A stretch of 64,000 nucleotides of DNA from Isosphaeraceae bacterium EP7 (GTDB lineage Bacteria; Planctomycetota; Planctomycetia; Isosphaerales; Isosphaeraceae), in contig CP151667.1 in assembly GCA_038400315.1 (NCBI GenBank), positions 6,707,174 to 6,771,173 on the forward strand. Reading direction: 5' to 3'. Positions 8,660-18,403 of this stretch are shown piece after piece. Within the stretch, counting starts at the first letter, position 1, and each line of letters opens with the position of its first letter. Below the pieces are notes generated by a model. That model searched no databases and was not told the DNA's origin. It saw only the letters and a list, made by a program, of their open reading frames with translations. A program made the position numbers and the translations under genes.

Positions 8660-9706
8660 ATGGTCTTTATCCCGCAGCCTGCTCGCGGCCGCACCGGCTT
8701 CACGCTGATCGAGATGGTCGTGGTTCTCGCGATCAGCGGCGTGCTGGTGGCCATGCTCTTGCCCGCCGTGCAGAGTGCCCGCGAGGCCGCCAGGCGTCTT
8801 GAGTGCGTCAACAACCTGAAGCAGATCGGGCTGGCGCTCCACAGATATCAGCTGACCCAGCAGTCGCTGCCCATGGGCTCGTCGCCCACCAGGAACCCGG
8901 GCACCGGCTCGCCCGGCTCCCGCAACTCGTGGAGCGTGCACGGCCAGATCCTCGGCGAGATGGAGCACCAGGCGCTCTATAATGCCATCAACTTCGACTG
9001 GGGCGTGGAAGACTCCGCCGTCACCACCGACCCCGCCTTTCGGATCAACAGCACGGCCGTCGAGGCCGAGGTCTCCGGCTATCTCTGCCCGTCCGACCCC
9101 AACTCGGTCCGGTCGAACCGGAATAATTACCACGCCAGCATGGGCAGCACCGCGAGAAACGAACCCGAGGAGAGCGACGGCCTGTTCGCCCTCTCCACGT
9201 CGTGCAGGCTGTCGGACGCCACCGACGGGATCTCGAACACCGTCGTCTTCTGCGAGGCGGTCACGGGTCCGCCGCTCGAAGCCTACGTCCCGGCCATCAG
9301 CCTCACCGAAGTCGGGGGGATCTCGGCCGACGCCCAGACGGTCAGCGCCCGGCTGAGCCCCGCGGCCATCCACGGCGGCCTGAAGGCATGCGACGCCGCC
9401 TTCAAGACCCGAAGCGCCAGGCCCAAGGCGGGGCGCGGGCAACTCTGGGCCAAGGGCTCGCCGGGGTACACCCTCTTCAACACCGTCTCCGTTCCCGGCC
9501 TGAAGGCCCACTCCTGGAACTCGTGCAGCGACTCCGACGTCGGCCACTCGCTGTTCAACGGGGCCAACAGCGCACACCCGGGCGGGACGAACATCCTCTT
9601 CGGCGACGGCAGCGTCAGATTCCTCGGGGACGCCATCGCCGAGCCGACCTGGTGGGCCCTGGGCTCGCGCAACGGCGGCGAGATCCTCGCCGAAGGCAGC
9701 TTCTGA
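8660..9706 (+). CDS. DUF1559 type II secretion-like pseudopilin (H-x9-DG protein)
   Basis: This 348-residue protein starts with a prepilin peptidase site (RTGFTLIEMVVVLAISGVLV, cleavage after Gly) and one hydrophobic helix. The DUF1559 signature follows (LLPAVQSAREAARRLECVNNLKQIGLALH), and the protein closes with the H-x9-DG motif AHPGGTNILFGDGSVRFL. Such proteins are hugely expanded in Planctomycetes and are presumed envelope or pseudopilus subunits, but no individual function is known. The start at 8660 puts the cleavage site at residues 12-14. A strong hairpin 40 bases after the stop probably ends the transcript. Confidence 0.9.
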   Translation: MVFIPQPARGRTGFTLIEMVVVLAISGVLVAMLLPAVQSAREAARRLECVNNLKQIGLALHRYQLTQQSLPMGSSPTRNPGTGSPGSRNSWSVHGQILGEMEHQALYNAINFDWGVEDSAVTTDPAFRINSTAVEAEVSGYLCPSDPNSVRSNRNNYHASMGSTARNEPEESDGLFALSTSCRLSDATDGISNTVVFCEAVTGPPLEAYVPAISLTEVGGISADAQTVSARLSPAAIHGGLKACDAAFKTRSARPKAGRGQLWAKGSPGYTLFNTVSVPGLKAHSWNSCSDSDVGHSLFNGANSAHPGGTNILFGDGSVRFLGDAIAEPTWWALGSRNGGEILAEGSF

Positions 9707-9745
9707 GCCCCACCCGATCCCCGCATGGGCAGACTCGACCGCGAC

Positions 9746-9785
9746 GGCCGGCCCCACGCACCGATCAGCGGGCGTGGGGACGGCC
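9746..9785 (+). terminator. GC-rich hairpin after pseudopilin gene
   Basis: Arms of 14 bases (9746-9759 and 9772-9785) pair at 13 of 14 positions around a 12-base loop, 40 bases past the stop of the pseudopilin gene and ahead of the sulfatase. There is no clear U-tract, so it is a probable rather than proven terminator. Confidence 0.5.
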
Positions 9786-9857
9786 GTTGTCATGCGCGGG
9801 CTTGCACGACAAACTAGGCCGACGAGACGAGACCAGGGCTTTGCCGGAAATCCCAGC

Positions 9858-11330
9858 ATGAACCACGACCCGAAACGCGGGACGCCCCATTCGCGTCGCC
9901 TCCTCGTCCTGGCCTTGGCTCTCGTTGCGGGAGCGGCAACCTCGCGGGCCGGCGAATCGGTCCCGGAGAAGGCCCGTCCCAACGTCCTGTTCCTCTTCTC
10001 CGACGATCAGCGGGCCGACACCGTCGCGGCCCTGGGCAATGCGCACATCCGCACGCCCAACGTCGACGCCCTGGTGGCCCGTGGCACCAGCCTGAACCGG
10101 GCCTACTGCATGGGCTCGCCGCACGGGGCCGTCTGCGCCCCGTCCAGGGCCATGCTCATGAGCGGCCGGGGTCTGTTTCACGTCAAGGAAGACCTGGATG
10201 GGCAAGCGACCTGGCCCCAGGCGTTCGGCAAGGCGGGCTATTCCACGTTCGCCACCGGCAAGTGGCACAACCAGGCCCCCTCGCTGCTCAAGTCATTCCA
10301 GGCCGGCAAGGCCCTCTTCCTGGGCGGCATGGGAGACCCCTACCACCTGCCAGTCCAGGACATCTCGCCCGAGCATACGCTCGTCAACAAGCGGTTCACC
10401 GGCGAGCACTCGGTGAAGGTCTTCGCCGACGCTGCCTCCGAGTTCCTGGCGGCGCAGGACGGCAAGGTCCCGTTCGTCTGCTATGTCGCCTTCAACTTCC
10501 CGCACGACCCGAGGGTCGCGCCGCTGGCGTACCGCGACCGCTACGACGAGGCCACGCTCCCGCTGCCGGCCAACTACCTTCCCGTGCACCCCTTCGACAA
10601 CGGCGACATGGCCGGCCGCGACGAAAGACTCGCCCCCTGGCCGCGCACTCCCGAACTCATCCAGCATCACCTGGCCGACTACTACGCCTCGATCGAGTTC
10701 GTCGACGCCCAGGTCGGCCGGATCCTCGGCGCATTGAAGGCCAGCGGACAGCTTGAAAACACCCTGATCGTCTACGCCAGCGACCACGGCCTGGCCATCG
10801 GCAGCCACGGCCTGATGGGCAAGCAGAGCCTCTACGACCACTCGATGCACTCGCCGGTGATCCTCGCCGGCCCCGGCATCCCGCAAGGCAAGCGGATCGA
10901 CGCTCTGACTTATCTCTACGACCTGTTCCCGACCCTCGGCGAGCTTGCAGGCGTTTCCGGCCCCGAAGGCAGCGAGGGCCTGAGTCTGGTCCCGGTCCTG
11001 GAAGGGCGCGAGCCCACCCGCCGGAACTCGATCTTCACCGCCTTCGCCAAGGTCCAGCGTGCCGTGCGCGACGACCGCTGGAAGTTGATCGCCTACACGC
11101 AGGTCAACAAGTCCCAGCTCTTCGACCTCCAGGCCGACCCGAGCGAGCTGCAAGACCTGTCCGCCGATCCCTCGCACGCCGACGACCTCGCCCGAATGAC
11201 CGCCCTGCTGGTCGACAGCCAGGCCAGGGCCGGCGACACCCTCCCCCTGATCGTCGCCAGCCCCGGTCCGCTGATGTTCGACTTCGACAAAGCCAGGCAC
11301 GCGGCCCCGTCGAAGAAGGGGGGCCATTGA
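9858..11330 (+). CDS. Secreted sulfatase (type I, formylglycine-dependent)
   Basis: This 490-residue exported hydrolase removes sulfate from an organic ester, probably on a polysaccharide. It has a signal peptide (RRLLVLALALVAGAATSRAG, residues 13-32), the metal-binding start PNVLFLFSDDQRAD (D49/D50), and the sulfatase signature C93-A-P-S-R97, where C93 is converted to formylglycine. YSTFATGKWH, YASDHGLAIGSHGLMGKQSLYDHS and a C-terminal domain follow. Large sulfatase sets for sulfated glycans are typical of Planctomycetes. The ATG at 9858 places the signal peptide correctly; an upstream in-frame ATG lacks export features. Confidence 0.92.
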   Translation: MNHDPKRGTPHSRRLLVLALALVAGAATSRAGESVPEKARPNVLFLFSDDQRADTVAALGNAHIRTPNVDALVARGTSLNRAYCMGSPHGAVCAPSRAMLMSGRGLFHVKEDLDGQATWPQAFGKAGYSTFATGKWHNQAPSLLKSFQAGKALFLGGMGDPYHLPVQDISPEHTLVNKRFTGEHSVKVFADAASEFLAAQDGKVPFVCYVAFNFPHDPRVAPLAYRDRYDEATLPLPANYLPVHPFDNGDMAGRDERLAPWPRTPELIQHHLADYYASIEFVDAQVGRILGALKASGQLENTLIVYASDHGLAIGSHGLMGKQSLYDHSMHSPVILAGPGIPQGKRIDALTYLYDLFPTLGELAGVSGPEGSEGLSLVPVLEGREPTRRNSIFTAFAKVQRAVRDDRWKLIAYTQVNKSQLFDLQADPSELQDLSADPSHADDLARMTALLVDSQARAGDTLPLIVASPGPLMFDFDKARHAAPSKKGGH

Positions 11331-11351
11331 GGATCAACGAACCCGGGCGGC

Positions 11352-12173
11352 TCAGCCCTTGGGCTTGAGGATGACCGTCGGCTCGCGGCGGTGGCGGTTG
11401 GCGGCCGTGAGCGCCCCGCCAAGCCGGCGGTTGAGGGTCTCGATAGCCGCGTCGAGCACGCCGCGCGCCGTGTCCAGGTGCCTGGGACGCAGGGCATAGG
11501 GATCGCGGGGCAGGCCCGTCCGGGGATAGGTGAGCTGGTCGGCCGCGATGGAGAGGCCCGGCGGGACCTGGTGCGACTGGAGCGGGTCGAACGACGAGCC
11601 GTCGGCCCGTTCGCGGTAATAGGCCCGGCGGTCGGCGGCGGGGCCCGGGTAGGCCCAGGCGTCGCGCACGGCGAGCAGTTCGGCGAACTGCGGCCACGGG
11701 GGGGCGTCGGGGTCGTCGCCTGCGGTGGTCCCCTGCGCCAGGGCCGGCAGCAGCCTCCAGGCCGATGCCAGCGGCATCGGCCTGGACGGGTCGTCGATCA
11801 GACGGGCCAAGTCGGGCCGGGCAAGCTCCACGGCGGCCTGGTGCAGCAGGGCCTCGGCGGCGGCCAGGTAGAGCAGCAGCGAGGCCCGCGCGTGACGGCT
11901 GGAGTCGGCCTCCGACCGTGCCAGGCAGAGCTGGCTCTGGGTGTGGAAATGCAGCGCATCTTGATAGAGGCAATGGAACGGGCTGACCACCGTCTCGATC
12001 AGCCGCGCGGGGGCCGGGGCGGCTGGCTGGCCGGCCGGTGACTCGTCACCGTCTCGGCCCATGCCCACCCCCATGCCGGGGCCATTGCGGGGCGTCCCCC
12101 GGCCGATGTCCGACGGGCCGCGGCCGGCGATGGTCGACTCGGGGCCGGCGCGACCGGGGTCACCACTGCGCAT
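11352..12173 (-). CDS. Hypothetical protein, helical core
   Basis: This 273-residue protein is not recognised. The first ~55 residues are Gly/Pro/Arg-rich and probably disordered. From about 58 there is an alpha-helical stretch (LIETVVSPFHCLYQDALHFHTQSQLCLARSEADSSRHARASLLLYLAAAEALLHQAAVE, read in pieces) that loosely resembles the paired helices of HEPN-like domains, but the RNase R-x4-H motif is not evident. The C-terminal part has an ALRPRHLDTARGVLDAAIETLNRR helix. A GAGGGGG site precedes the ATG at 12173. It converges on the sulfatase and is soluble. Confidence 0.6.
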   Translation of the reverse strand: MRSGDPGRAGPESTIAGRGPSDIGRGTPRNGPGMGVGMGRDGDESPAGQPAAPAPARLIETVVSPFHCLYQDALHFHTQSQLCLARSEADSSRHARASLLLYLAAAEALLHQAAVELARPDLARLIDDPSRPMPLASAWRLLPALAQGTTAGDDPDAPPWPQFAELLAVRDAWAYPGPAADRRAYYRERADGSSFDPLQSHQVPPGLSIAADQLTYPRTGLPRDPYALRPRHLDTARGVLDAAIETLNRRLGGALTAANRHRREPTVILKPKG

Positions 12174-12299
12174 CTCGCCCCCTCAAGGCCCGAGTGGGCC
12201 GCTTCGTCTGGTCGACGCCGATCTCGCTTGAACGGATTGGCCCCAGTCTATCACGCCGGCCGGGCGGCGCAAGCCCCGGCCGGCGATGACCCTTGGGCC

Positions 12300-14204
12300 T
12301 CAGGGATTGCCACCCGCCGGGGCGATCGAAGGGGCCTGCTGGAGGATCGACGAGGCCGATGGAGACTGACCGCCCAGGCCGGCCGGTGCCTGGCCGATGG
12401 TGGGCAGGATGGGCCGACTTTGCGCGGGGCCCCCGGCGGCCGAAGGTGCGGCGATGCCCGCGGGAACCTCGACCGGGCCTGCGCCGCGTGGGAGCCGGTC
12501 GGGCACCTCGCCGGTCGGATCGGCCCAGGCCAGGTCGCGGGCCCGGATCAGGTTGCCGATCCCCTGCGGGGTCGAGTCGGGCGAGCCATAGTACTTGGCG
12601 GCGAGCCGGCCGTCCCCCTCGGCCTCGTAGAGACGCCCGAGGTTGGCCGCCGCGCCACGGCGGAAGAGCAGGTAATAAGGACGCCTGGGGCCGGGTTCCG
12701 GCACTGACTTCAGCGTGTCCAGGAAGAAGAATTTGGCGTCCGACGTGTTCTTCATTTCCAGGTGGCAGAGGGCCAGGAAGTAGGTCGCGTACACGTCCAG
12801 GGCCTGCTGCACGTCGGGCGAGACCGGGGTCTTACCGTCCGTCTCGGTCAGGCCCACGGCCTTGCGGAATTCGACGTACTTCAGTTTCGCCTTGTCCAGG
12901 TCGCCTCGCAGCTGCGCATGGCGGGCGTAAAGCAGAGGCAGTCGCGGGTCGAGCAGCCGCATCGCCTCGGCCGTCGACCGGTTAAAGCTGGGGTCGGTGA
13001 AGAGGCGTTCCTCGACCGTCAGGGGCATCTGCCAGAGGTTGACCTCACCCAGCCGAGGCCCCATCGCACGGGCGAAGTTGGCCTGCTGCTCGGCGGGGTC
13101 GCGGTACAGGATCGTCCGGTCCTTGCCGGTCAGCCGCTGCTGCAGCAGCTTCATCCGCGGGGCCAGGCCGATCCGGCTGGAATCGATGAGCACGCCAATC
13201 TTCGTCGGGCTGGCGAGCAGCTCCGAGCGAGTCGCCTCGTTGGGGGACTGGCCGGGGAGGCTGAGGGCTTCCAGAATCGACGAGTCGGCGAGGGCATCTT
13301 CCAGGGTGGCGACTCCCTTGCCGTCGGGGCCGGGGACTTCCAGCCCGCGGCGCTGGTCGAACAGATAGACCTTGTCGCCGATGACCGCACCGCAGGCCCA
13401 GGGAATGGACTCGGCCTCGCTCATCCCGCGCGGGGTGTAGCTCAGCAGGCCGACGTCCACGCCAAGCTGACGGCAGAGCACCATGAACAGCCAGGCCCGC
13501 TCGGACCAGAATCCGTCACCCTCGGTGGCCATCCCGCGCATCAGCACGTCATAAGGCCTGGCCTGGGCCTGGGGCAGGCCTGGAGGGGCCAGCGAGCCGG
13601 CCGGGGCCAGCATGACCTGCGTGATCACCCAGTCGAAGATCCGCCGGACCCGGGTCAGGTCGTCGCCGACGCCCCCCACCCGCGTGGCGATCTTGTGGTA
13701 CATCATGCAGTCTTCGAGGTGCCGCGCGTCGCGGATCGTGAAGGCCTTCCCTTCCAATGCCTCTTTGACGAACTTCTCGGGCAGGGTCCGGGCCAGGAAC
13801 TGCCGGGCCGGCGCCGCCATCGAGTAGTCCAGGCCCGACGAGCCCCGCGCGAAATATTCGTTGAGCAGCTCCGCGGCGATGGCGAAATTATCGCCGCCGG
13901 GCTTGATGCTGGCCGTGGCGATGAGGTTGAGCACGCTCTCCAGGATCGTGTCCTGCTTCTGCCGTTCCTCGAGGCTGGTCGCGGCATCGGCCGGCTTGAC
14001 CGTCCTCCCGGCCCCGCCACCCTTGCCAACAAGCCGGTCGGGCTCGCGGGTCAGCCGGGTCGAGACGATGGGCCTCTGGTCTTCGGGGACCGAATAGTCG
14101 CATCCGACCATGGAGAGGCAGACGAGGGCCGCCCAGGCCGCGCAGCTCCCGGCGGCGAGCCGGCCAGTCAATCGGCGGTTCAAGGTTCCAAACTCCTGGG
14201 GCAT
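12300..14204 (-). CDS. Lipoprotein with transglutaminase-like core and tetratricopeptide-like C-terminus
   Basis: This protein has 634 residues from the ATG at 14204. The N-terminus carries a lipoprotein signal ending LSMVGC with the lipidated Cys at 35. The middle (about 170-300) has a DWVITQVML helix and a WSERAWLFMVLCRQLGVDVGLLSY segment typical of the transglutaminase-like fold, but the usual catalytic Cys-His-Asp set is not clearly readable. The C-terminal third is helical (LLYARHAQLRGDLDKAKLKYVEF, LALCHLEMKNTSDAKFFFLDTL), with TPR-like helix pairs, then a Pro/Ala/Gly-rich tail. A GTG at 14291 with a nearby AGAGGGA would put the lipobox implausibly far in, so 14204 is preferred. Its role is unknown, possibly envelope. 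Confidence 0.65.
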   Translation of the reverse strand: MPQEFGTLNRRLTGRLAAGSCAAWAALVCLSMVGCDYSVPEDQRPIVSTRLTREPDRLVGKGGGAGRTVKPADAATSLEERQKQDTILESVLNLIATASIKPGGDNFAIAAELLNEYFARGSSGLDYSMAAPARQFLARTLPEKFVKEALEGKAFTIRDARHLEDCMMYHKIATRVGGVGDDLTRVRRIFDWVITQVMLAPAGSLAPPGLPQAQARPYDVLMRGMATEGDGFWSERAWLFMVLCRQLGVDVGLLSYTPRGMSEAESIPWACGAVIGDKVYLFDQRRGLEVPGPDGKGVATLEDALADSSILEALSLPGQSPNEATRSELLASPTKIGVLIDSSRIGLAPRMKLLQQRLTGKDRTILYRDPAEQQANFARAMGPRLGEVNLWQMPLTVEERLFTDPSFNRSTAEAMRLLDPRLPLLYARHAQLRGDLDKAKLKYVEFRKAVGLTETDGKTPVSPDVQQALDVYATYFLALCHLEMKNTSDAKFFFLDTLKSVPEPGPRRPYYLLFRRGAAANLGRLYEAEGDGRLAAKYYGSPDSTPQGIGNLIRARDLAWADPTGEVPDRLPRGAGPVEVPAGIAAPSAAGGPAQSRPILPTIGQAPAGLGGQSPSASSILQQAPSIAPAGGNP

Positions 14205-14345
14205 ACTCGGAGGGGAGGAGACGGGCGAAGTCGACTCGAGCGGGCCGGCGGCGGCCTCGGTCCCATCCACGCGCGGCGCGCGAGGCGACACTCCCTCTAC
14301 GATACCCCATGCCCCAAGGTTCGTCAGTCCCCCGGACTCACTCCG

Positions 14346-15185
14346 TCAAGGCAGATCGGCCAGGGCGGCACGCAGTCGCAGGCAGAGCCGGAGCAAGGGC
14401 TCCAGATCGTCCAGCCGGAGCGCGTTCGGGCCGTCGGAGAGCGCCTCCTCGGGCTTCGGGTGCACTTCCAGGAACAGGGCGTCGCAGCCGGCCGCAACCG
14501 CCGCACGCGACACGAACGGGACCATCTCCCGCTCGCCCGAGGAGACCCCCTTCCCGGCCGAAGGGAGCTGCACCGAGTGCGTGGCGTCGAAGACCACCGG
14601 CGCCCCGGTCTCCTGCATCTGAGGGATCGCCCGCATGTCGTTGACCAGCCGGCCATAGCCGAAGGTGGTCCCGCGCTCCGTCAAGATCGTGCCGACGGCC
14701 CCCGCCTCGGTCAGCTTGTTGACGACGTGGGCCATGTCCCAGGGGGCCATGAACTGCCCCTTCTTGACGTTCACGGGCCGGCCGGTCGCCGCGGCCGCCT
14801 CAAGCAGGTCGGTCTGGCGAGCCAGGAAGGCCGGGATCTGGAGCAGGTCGACGACCCTGGAAATCGGCCCCGCCTGGTGGCACTCGTGCACGTCGGTCGT
14901 CACAGGCAGGCCGGTCTCGGCCTTGATCCGATCGAACAGCTTCAGGCCCTCGTCCATCCCGGGGCCGCGGAAGCTCGACTTGGAGGTGCGGTTGGCCTTG
15001 TCGAACGACGCCTTGAAGATGAGCGGGATGCCCAGCCTGCCCGTGATCTCGACGAGCTGGCCCGCGATCCGCCGGGTCATATCGCCGGGCTCCATCACGC
15101 AGGGGCCGGCGATCAAGGCGAGGGGAAGGCCACGACCGATCGAGACCGGCCCGACGGCCACCGGATTTGGGGGATTCTGGGACAT
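14346..15185 (-). CDS. kdsA: 3-deoxy-8-phosphooctulonate synthase (Kdo-8-P synthase)
   Basis: This 279-residue enzyme condenses phosphoenolpyruvate with arabinose 5-phosphate to give Kdo-8-phosphate, the first committed step to lipopolysaccharide inner-core sugar. Motifs of the family are intact: [12 protein letters not shown] near the start, [54 protein letters not shown] and [10 protein letters not shown]. Length is normal. GGAGG sits seven bases before the ATG at 15185. Its presence supports an outer membrane with Kdo-containing lipid A and fits the envelope-glycan genes around it. Confidence 0.95.
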   Translation of the reverse strand: MSQNPPNPVAVGPVSIGRGLPLALIAGPCVMEPGDMTRRIAGQLVEITGRLGIPLIFKASFDKANRTSKSSFRGPGMDEGLKLFDRIKAETGLPVTTDVHECHQAGPISRVVDLLQIPAFLARQTDLLEAAAATGRPVNVKKGQFMAPWDMAHVVNKLTEAGAVGTILTERGTTFGYGRLVNDMRAIPQMQETGAPVVFDATHSVQLPSAGKGVSSGEREMVPFVSRAAVAAGCDALFLEVHPKPEEALSDGPNALRLDDLEPLLRLCLRLRAALADLP

Positions 15186-15295
15186 CTGCCGCCTCCTTGC
15201 GTCGCCCGTCGGGTTCCGGCCTCCGGGCCGACCGACCTAGCCCCATCCTAACCCAAGCTCTAAGGCGGGGCGAGCCGAGGTCGCGGCGGCCCGAT

Positions 15296-16336
15296 TCAGG
15301 CGGGGTGCGACGAGTGGCCGGCGAAGGCCGCCTCGCCCGGGCTCAGCCCGAACGCCGAGGGGACCAGCACGTCAATGACGCCCGGCAGAGCCTCGATTCG
15401 CAGCGGGTTACCGTCGGAGACGCGTGAGACGTGCCCGCAGGGATCGCCGTCGAGCTGCATCGGCACCGGCTCGTCGGCCGCCAGGCTCACCCGGCCGACC
15501 CGCCTGTGCTCCACGTCGTCGCTGTCCAGGTGGATGCCGCAGACGACCATCCAGAGGTAGCGCAACGCCTGCAAGGCCCCCGCCCGGCGGAAGACGAGCA
15601 AGTCGAGCAATCCGTCGTCGGCCCGCGCCGTCGGTGCGAACGGGAGCCCCAGCGCGTAGCTCGGAAGATTGAACAGGAACGCCGTCGACCCTTCCAGATC
15701 TTCCTCGCGCCCGAGGTCTTCCACCCGCACCTTCAATGTGGGGAATCTGTAGCTGAGCGAGGCCCGCAGCACCGGCTCGACGTAGGCCGTCCGGCTGGTC
15801 GGGCGCATCACTCCGGCGCGGCCGACCCGGGCCAGGTGGTGTCGTGTCACCACATCGGCATCGAGCCCGATCCCCGCCATCAGGGTGAACCGGCGCTCGC
15901 GGGCGCACCCCAGGTCGATCCGCCTGCGGGAACCTCGCGCGATCGTCGCGGCCAGGTGCGCGGGGTCCCGTCCCAGCTTGAAGTAGCGGGCGAACAGGTT
16001 CTCGGTGCCGCGAGGCAGAACGGTGATCGGCACGCTCGGCTCTTCGTTGACCAGGGCGCCGACGGTCCCGTCCCCGCCCGCGGCGACCAGGCAACGGCAG
16101 GCCGGATCCTGGGCCGCTTGCCGCACCAGCTCGGCGCGATCCTCTGGGGTCCAGACCACACGTGCGCCCAGCCCGTAGGCGCCCAGCTCTGCGACCAGCC
16201 TGCCGACCCCTCCGCGACCGCCACCCCGGCCCGACTTCGCGTTGGCCGCGATGCCGACCCATTCCCCAGGCCTGGGCTCACCGCCGCCGGCCTCGAACTC
16301 GGACCGATGCGAGCCCTGCCCCTGACTTTGGTGCAT
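15296..16336 (-). CDS. Diacylglycerol kinase family lipid kinase (YegS/DagK-like)
   Basis: This 346-residue protein has the DAGK catalytic domain: a glycine-rich start (IAANAKSGRGGGRGGV), the ATP-binding signature VAAGGDGTVGALVN and the LPRGTENLFARYFKL loop, where this group has GTEN instead of GTAN. A second domain has AFLFNLPSYALGLPFAPTARADDGLLDLLVF and the late QLDGDPCG motif. It would phosphorylate diacylglycerol or a sphingoid-type lipid at the membrane. The ATG at 16336 has GGGGAGAG upstream and starts close to the domain. A longer frame to 16414 gives a hydrophobic leader unlikely for a cytosolic kinase. Confidence 0.85.
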   Translation of the reverse strand: MHQSQGQGSHRSEFEAGGGEPRPGEWVGIAANAKSGRGGGRGGVGRLVAELGAYGLGARVVWTPEDRAELVRQAAQDPACRCLVAAGGDGTVGALVNEEPSVPITVLPRGTENLFARYFKLGRDPAHLAATIARGSRRRIDLGCARERRFTLMAGIGLDADVVTRHHLARVGRAGVMRPTSRTAYVEPVLRASLSYRFPTLKVRVEDLGREEDLEGSTAFLFNLPSYALGLPFAPTARADDGLLDLLVFRRAGALQALRYLWMVVCGIHLDSDDVEHRRVGRVSLAADEPVPMQLDGDPCGHVSRVSDGNPLRIEALPGVIDVLVPSAFGLSPGEAAFAGHSSHPA

Positions 16337-16489
16337 GCCGCTCTCCCCATCGCTGCGGGCCGGGCAAATTGCGCACGAAACAGCCACGATAGCCGCGGCC
16401 AATGCCCCCGTCAACGACGCGAGGCCCGCCCGCGTTCGCAGGCAGGCCCCGGTTGTTTCAGATTCGAGACGTCGCCGCGGGGGCCCGAC

Positions 16490-17101
16490 TCAGAGGCCCA
16501 GGAGGGCGGCCGAGCGCGAGGCGGAACGCGGGGGAGTGGCGGTCGTCGAGGCCGGCTGCGCGGGGGCGGCCTTGGCGTCGATCTTCTCCTGGAGCTGGCG
16601 GTTGCCGGCGATCAGGTCCTTCAGCTCGCCCAGAAGGCGGTCGCGGTCGTCCCTGAGCGCCTTCTCCTCGCCGATCAGCTTCTCGACGGCCGCCTGGCTG
16701 TCGGCCTTGGCTTTCTCCAGATCGGCCTTATCCTGCCTCTTGCGCTCCAGGTGCTCCGTGGCGGCCTTGACAGACTCGCCGGCCACGGCCAGCTGCGAGG
16801 CGACGCGGGCATTGGCCTCGAAGACACCGGCACGAAACTCCTCGACGTCGGCGAGCCGCGACCGGATCACTGTCAGGTCTTGCCCTTTGCCCACCTGCTC
16901 GAGCGTCAGCTGGATCTTGAGATCGGCCAGGCTCTTGCGGGCGGCCAGCAGGTCGGCGTCCATCTTCTCAAGCTGGGTGTTGAGCTTCAGGATCGCCTCG
17001 CCGCCGTTCTTGTTCAGCTGCGTGACGGCCGAGCCCAGGATAACCAGGACGATCGACGCCAGCGTGACCAGCACGGCCAGGACTTTTCCCGCGGTGGACA
17101 T
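16490..17101 (-). CDS. Single-span coiled-coil membrane protein
   Basis: This 203-residue protein has one transmembrane helix at residues ~7-25 (VLAVLVTLASIVLVILGSAV). A long coiled coil from ~30 to ~170 is rich in Lys/Glu/Leu/Ala heptads (LEKMDADLLAARKSLADLKI, LEKAKADSQAAVEKLIGEEK). It ends in an Ala/Pro/Thr/Ser tail. No enzyme motif is present. AGGAGAG lies eight bases upstream of the ATG. Such proteins often act as periplasmic spacers or scaffold subunits. It is not recognised as a named family. Confidence 0.7.
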   Translation of the reverse strand: MSTAGKVLAVLVTLASIVLVILGSAVTQLNKNGGEAILKLNTQLEKMDADLLAARKSLADLKIQLTLEQVGKGQDLTVIRSRLADVEEFRAGVFEANARVASQLAVAGESVKAATEHLERKRQDKADLEKAKADSQAAVEKLIGEEKALRDDRDRLLGELKDLIAGNRQLQEKIDAKAAPAQPASTTATPPRSASRSAALLGL

Positions 17102-17356
17102 CGGAACTCTCCTGCCTTGCTGGGTTGAGGACGGCCGGGCGCCAGGCTAGCGAGCCCACCCGGGGCCGACGCGAGGATTCAGCCGGCGCGGGGCGCGGAC
17201 CGTCTCGATTACCCTCCATTATACCCCCGCACCGGGCCGACGCCAGTCGCCCGACGTCCAATCCGTGAACCGGTTTGACGCCCCGGACGGGCCGCCCTTA
17301 CAATCAGCCGTCCGCCGGCCGCGGCGGGCCCAAGAACACCGAGGCTCGCCCCAACG

Positions 17357-18397
17357 ATGCTCCCCTCGTATTCCGTGACCGAGCTGATGGGCGACGGCAT
17401 CGGCGCGGAACTTTCCGACGCCGTGCATACCCTGGCCGACTCCCTCCCGATCCGCCTCGAGTTCCACCGCGTCGACCTGACGCTCGAGAACCGAAGGGCT
17501 CGCGGCAAAGCGATTTACGACGAAGCGGTGGCGTCGGTTATTGCCAGCAAGGTCGCGTTGAAGTATCCCACCATCACCGCGGAAGAGAGCCCCAACGCCA
17601 TCCTCAGGCGTCGGCTCGACCTGTCGGTGATCCACCGGCCGGTGGCCACCATCCCGGGAGTCCCCAGCAACTTCAAGCGGACCCTGGACCTGGACATCGT
17701 CCGGATCGCCACGGGCGGGACCTACGACGACCCCGGCCGGATGATCGGCGACGACGGCGCCGTCAGCCTGCGGATCGTCGAGCGCAAGCCGACCCGCGAG
17801 GCCGCGCGTTACGCCTTCAACCTGGCCCGGCGCACCGGCAAGCGCGTCACCAGTTCGTCGAAGTACACCATCCAGAAGGCCACCGACGGCCTGTTCGAAG
17901 AAGTGGCCCGCGAGGTCGCCCGCCAATTCCCCGAGGTCCCGCACAACGCGGAGCTGTTCGACGCCCTGCTGGCCAAAATCATCATGACGCCCGAGAAGTT
18001 CCAGATCGTCCTCGTTCCCAACGAGTACGGCGACTTCCTCTCCGACATGGCCGGTGGCCTGATCGGCAGCCTCGGCATCGGCGCCAGCGCCAACCTCGCT
18101 TTCGACTCCGCCGGCGTCGTCCGCGTGGCCATGTTCGACGCCGCCCACGGCACCGCGCCCGACATCGCCGGCAAGAACCTGGCCAATCCCACGGCCATCT
18201 TCCTCGCCCTCTCGATGCTCCTCTCCCAGCTCGGCGAGACCACCCTGGGCACCACCCTGAACGACGTCCTGCTCGCCCTGATGGGCGAGGGCGTCCGCAC
18301 CAAGGACCTCGGCGGCTCCGAGTCGACCAGCTCGTTCACCGCCGCCGTCTCGGCCGAATTGACCAGGCGCCTCGCCCGTGGCCCCGCGCAGGCCTGA
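17357..18397 (+). CDS. Isocitrate/isopropylmalate dehydrogenase family oxidoreductase
   Basis: This 346-residue beta-decarboxylating dehydrogenase has the family layout: MGDGIGAELSDAV at the start, the substrate loop LRRRLDLSVIHRPV, VERKPTREAARYAFNLARRTGKRVT in the middle, the metal-binding region VPNEYGDFLSDMAGGLIGSLGIGASAN, and the cofactor motif FDAAHGTAPDIAGKNLANPTA. It would oxidise a 2-hydroxy acid with NAD(P) and decarboxylate it. Whether the substrate is isocitrate, 3-isopropylmalate or a relative cannot be fixed from sequence. The ATG at 17357 begins two residues before the fold. It is divergent from the coiled-coil gene. Confidence 0.88.
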   Translation: MLPSYSVTELMGDGIGAELSDAVHTLADSLPIRLEFHRVDLTLENRRARGKAIYDEAVASVIASKVALKYPTITAEESPNAILRRRLDLSVIHRPVATIPGVPSNFKRTLDLDIVRIATGGTYDDPGRMIGDDGAVSLRIVERKPTREAARYAFNLARRTGKRVTSSSKYTIQKATDGLFEEVAREVARQFPEVPHNAELFDALLAKIIMTPEKFQIVLVPNEYGDFLSDMAGGLIGSLGIGASANLAFDSAGVVRVAMFDAAHGTAPDIAGKNLANPTAIFLALSMLLSQLGETTLGTTLNDVLLALMGEGVRTKDLGGSESTSSFTAAVSAELTRRLARGPAQA

Positions 18398-18403
18398 GTT
18401 GAG

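Noticed and set aside
11352-12173. Calling the hypothetical protein a HEPN toxin
   Set aside because: Helical pattern only; the R-x4-H motif is not visible and there is no partner antitoxin.
12762-15251. 829-codon plus-strand frame
   Set aside because: It runs antisense through both the transglutaminase-like lipoprotein and kdsA, whose motifs are clear on the other strand.
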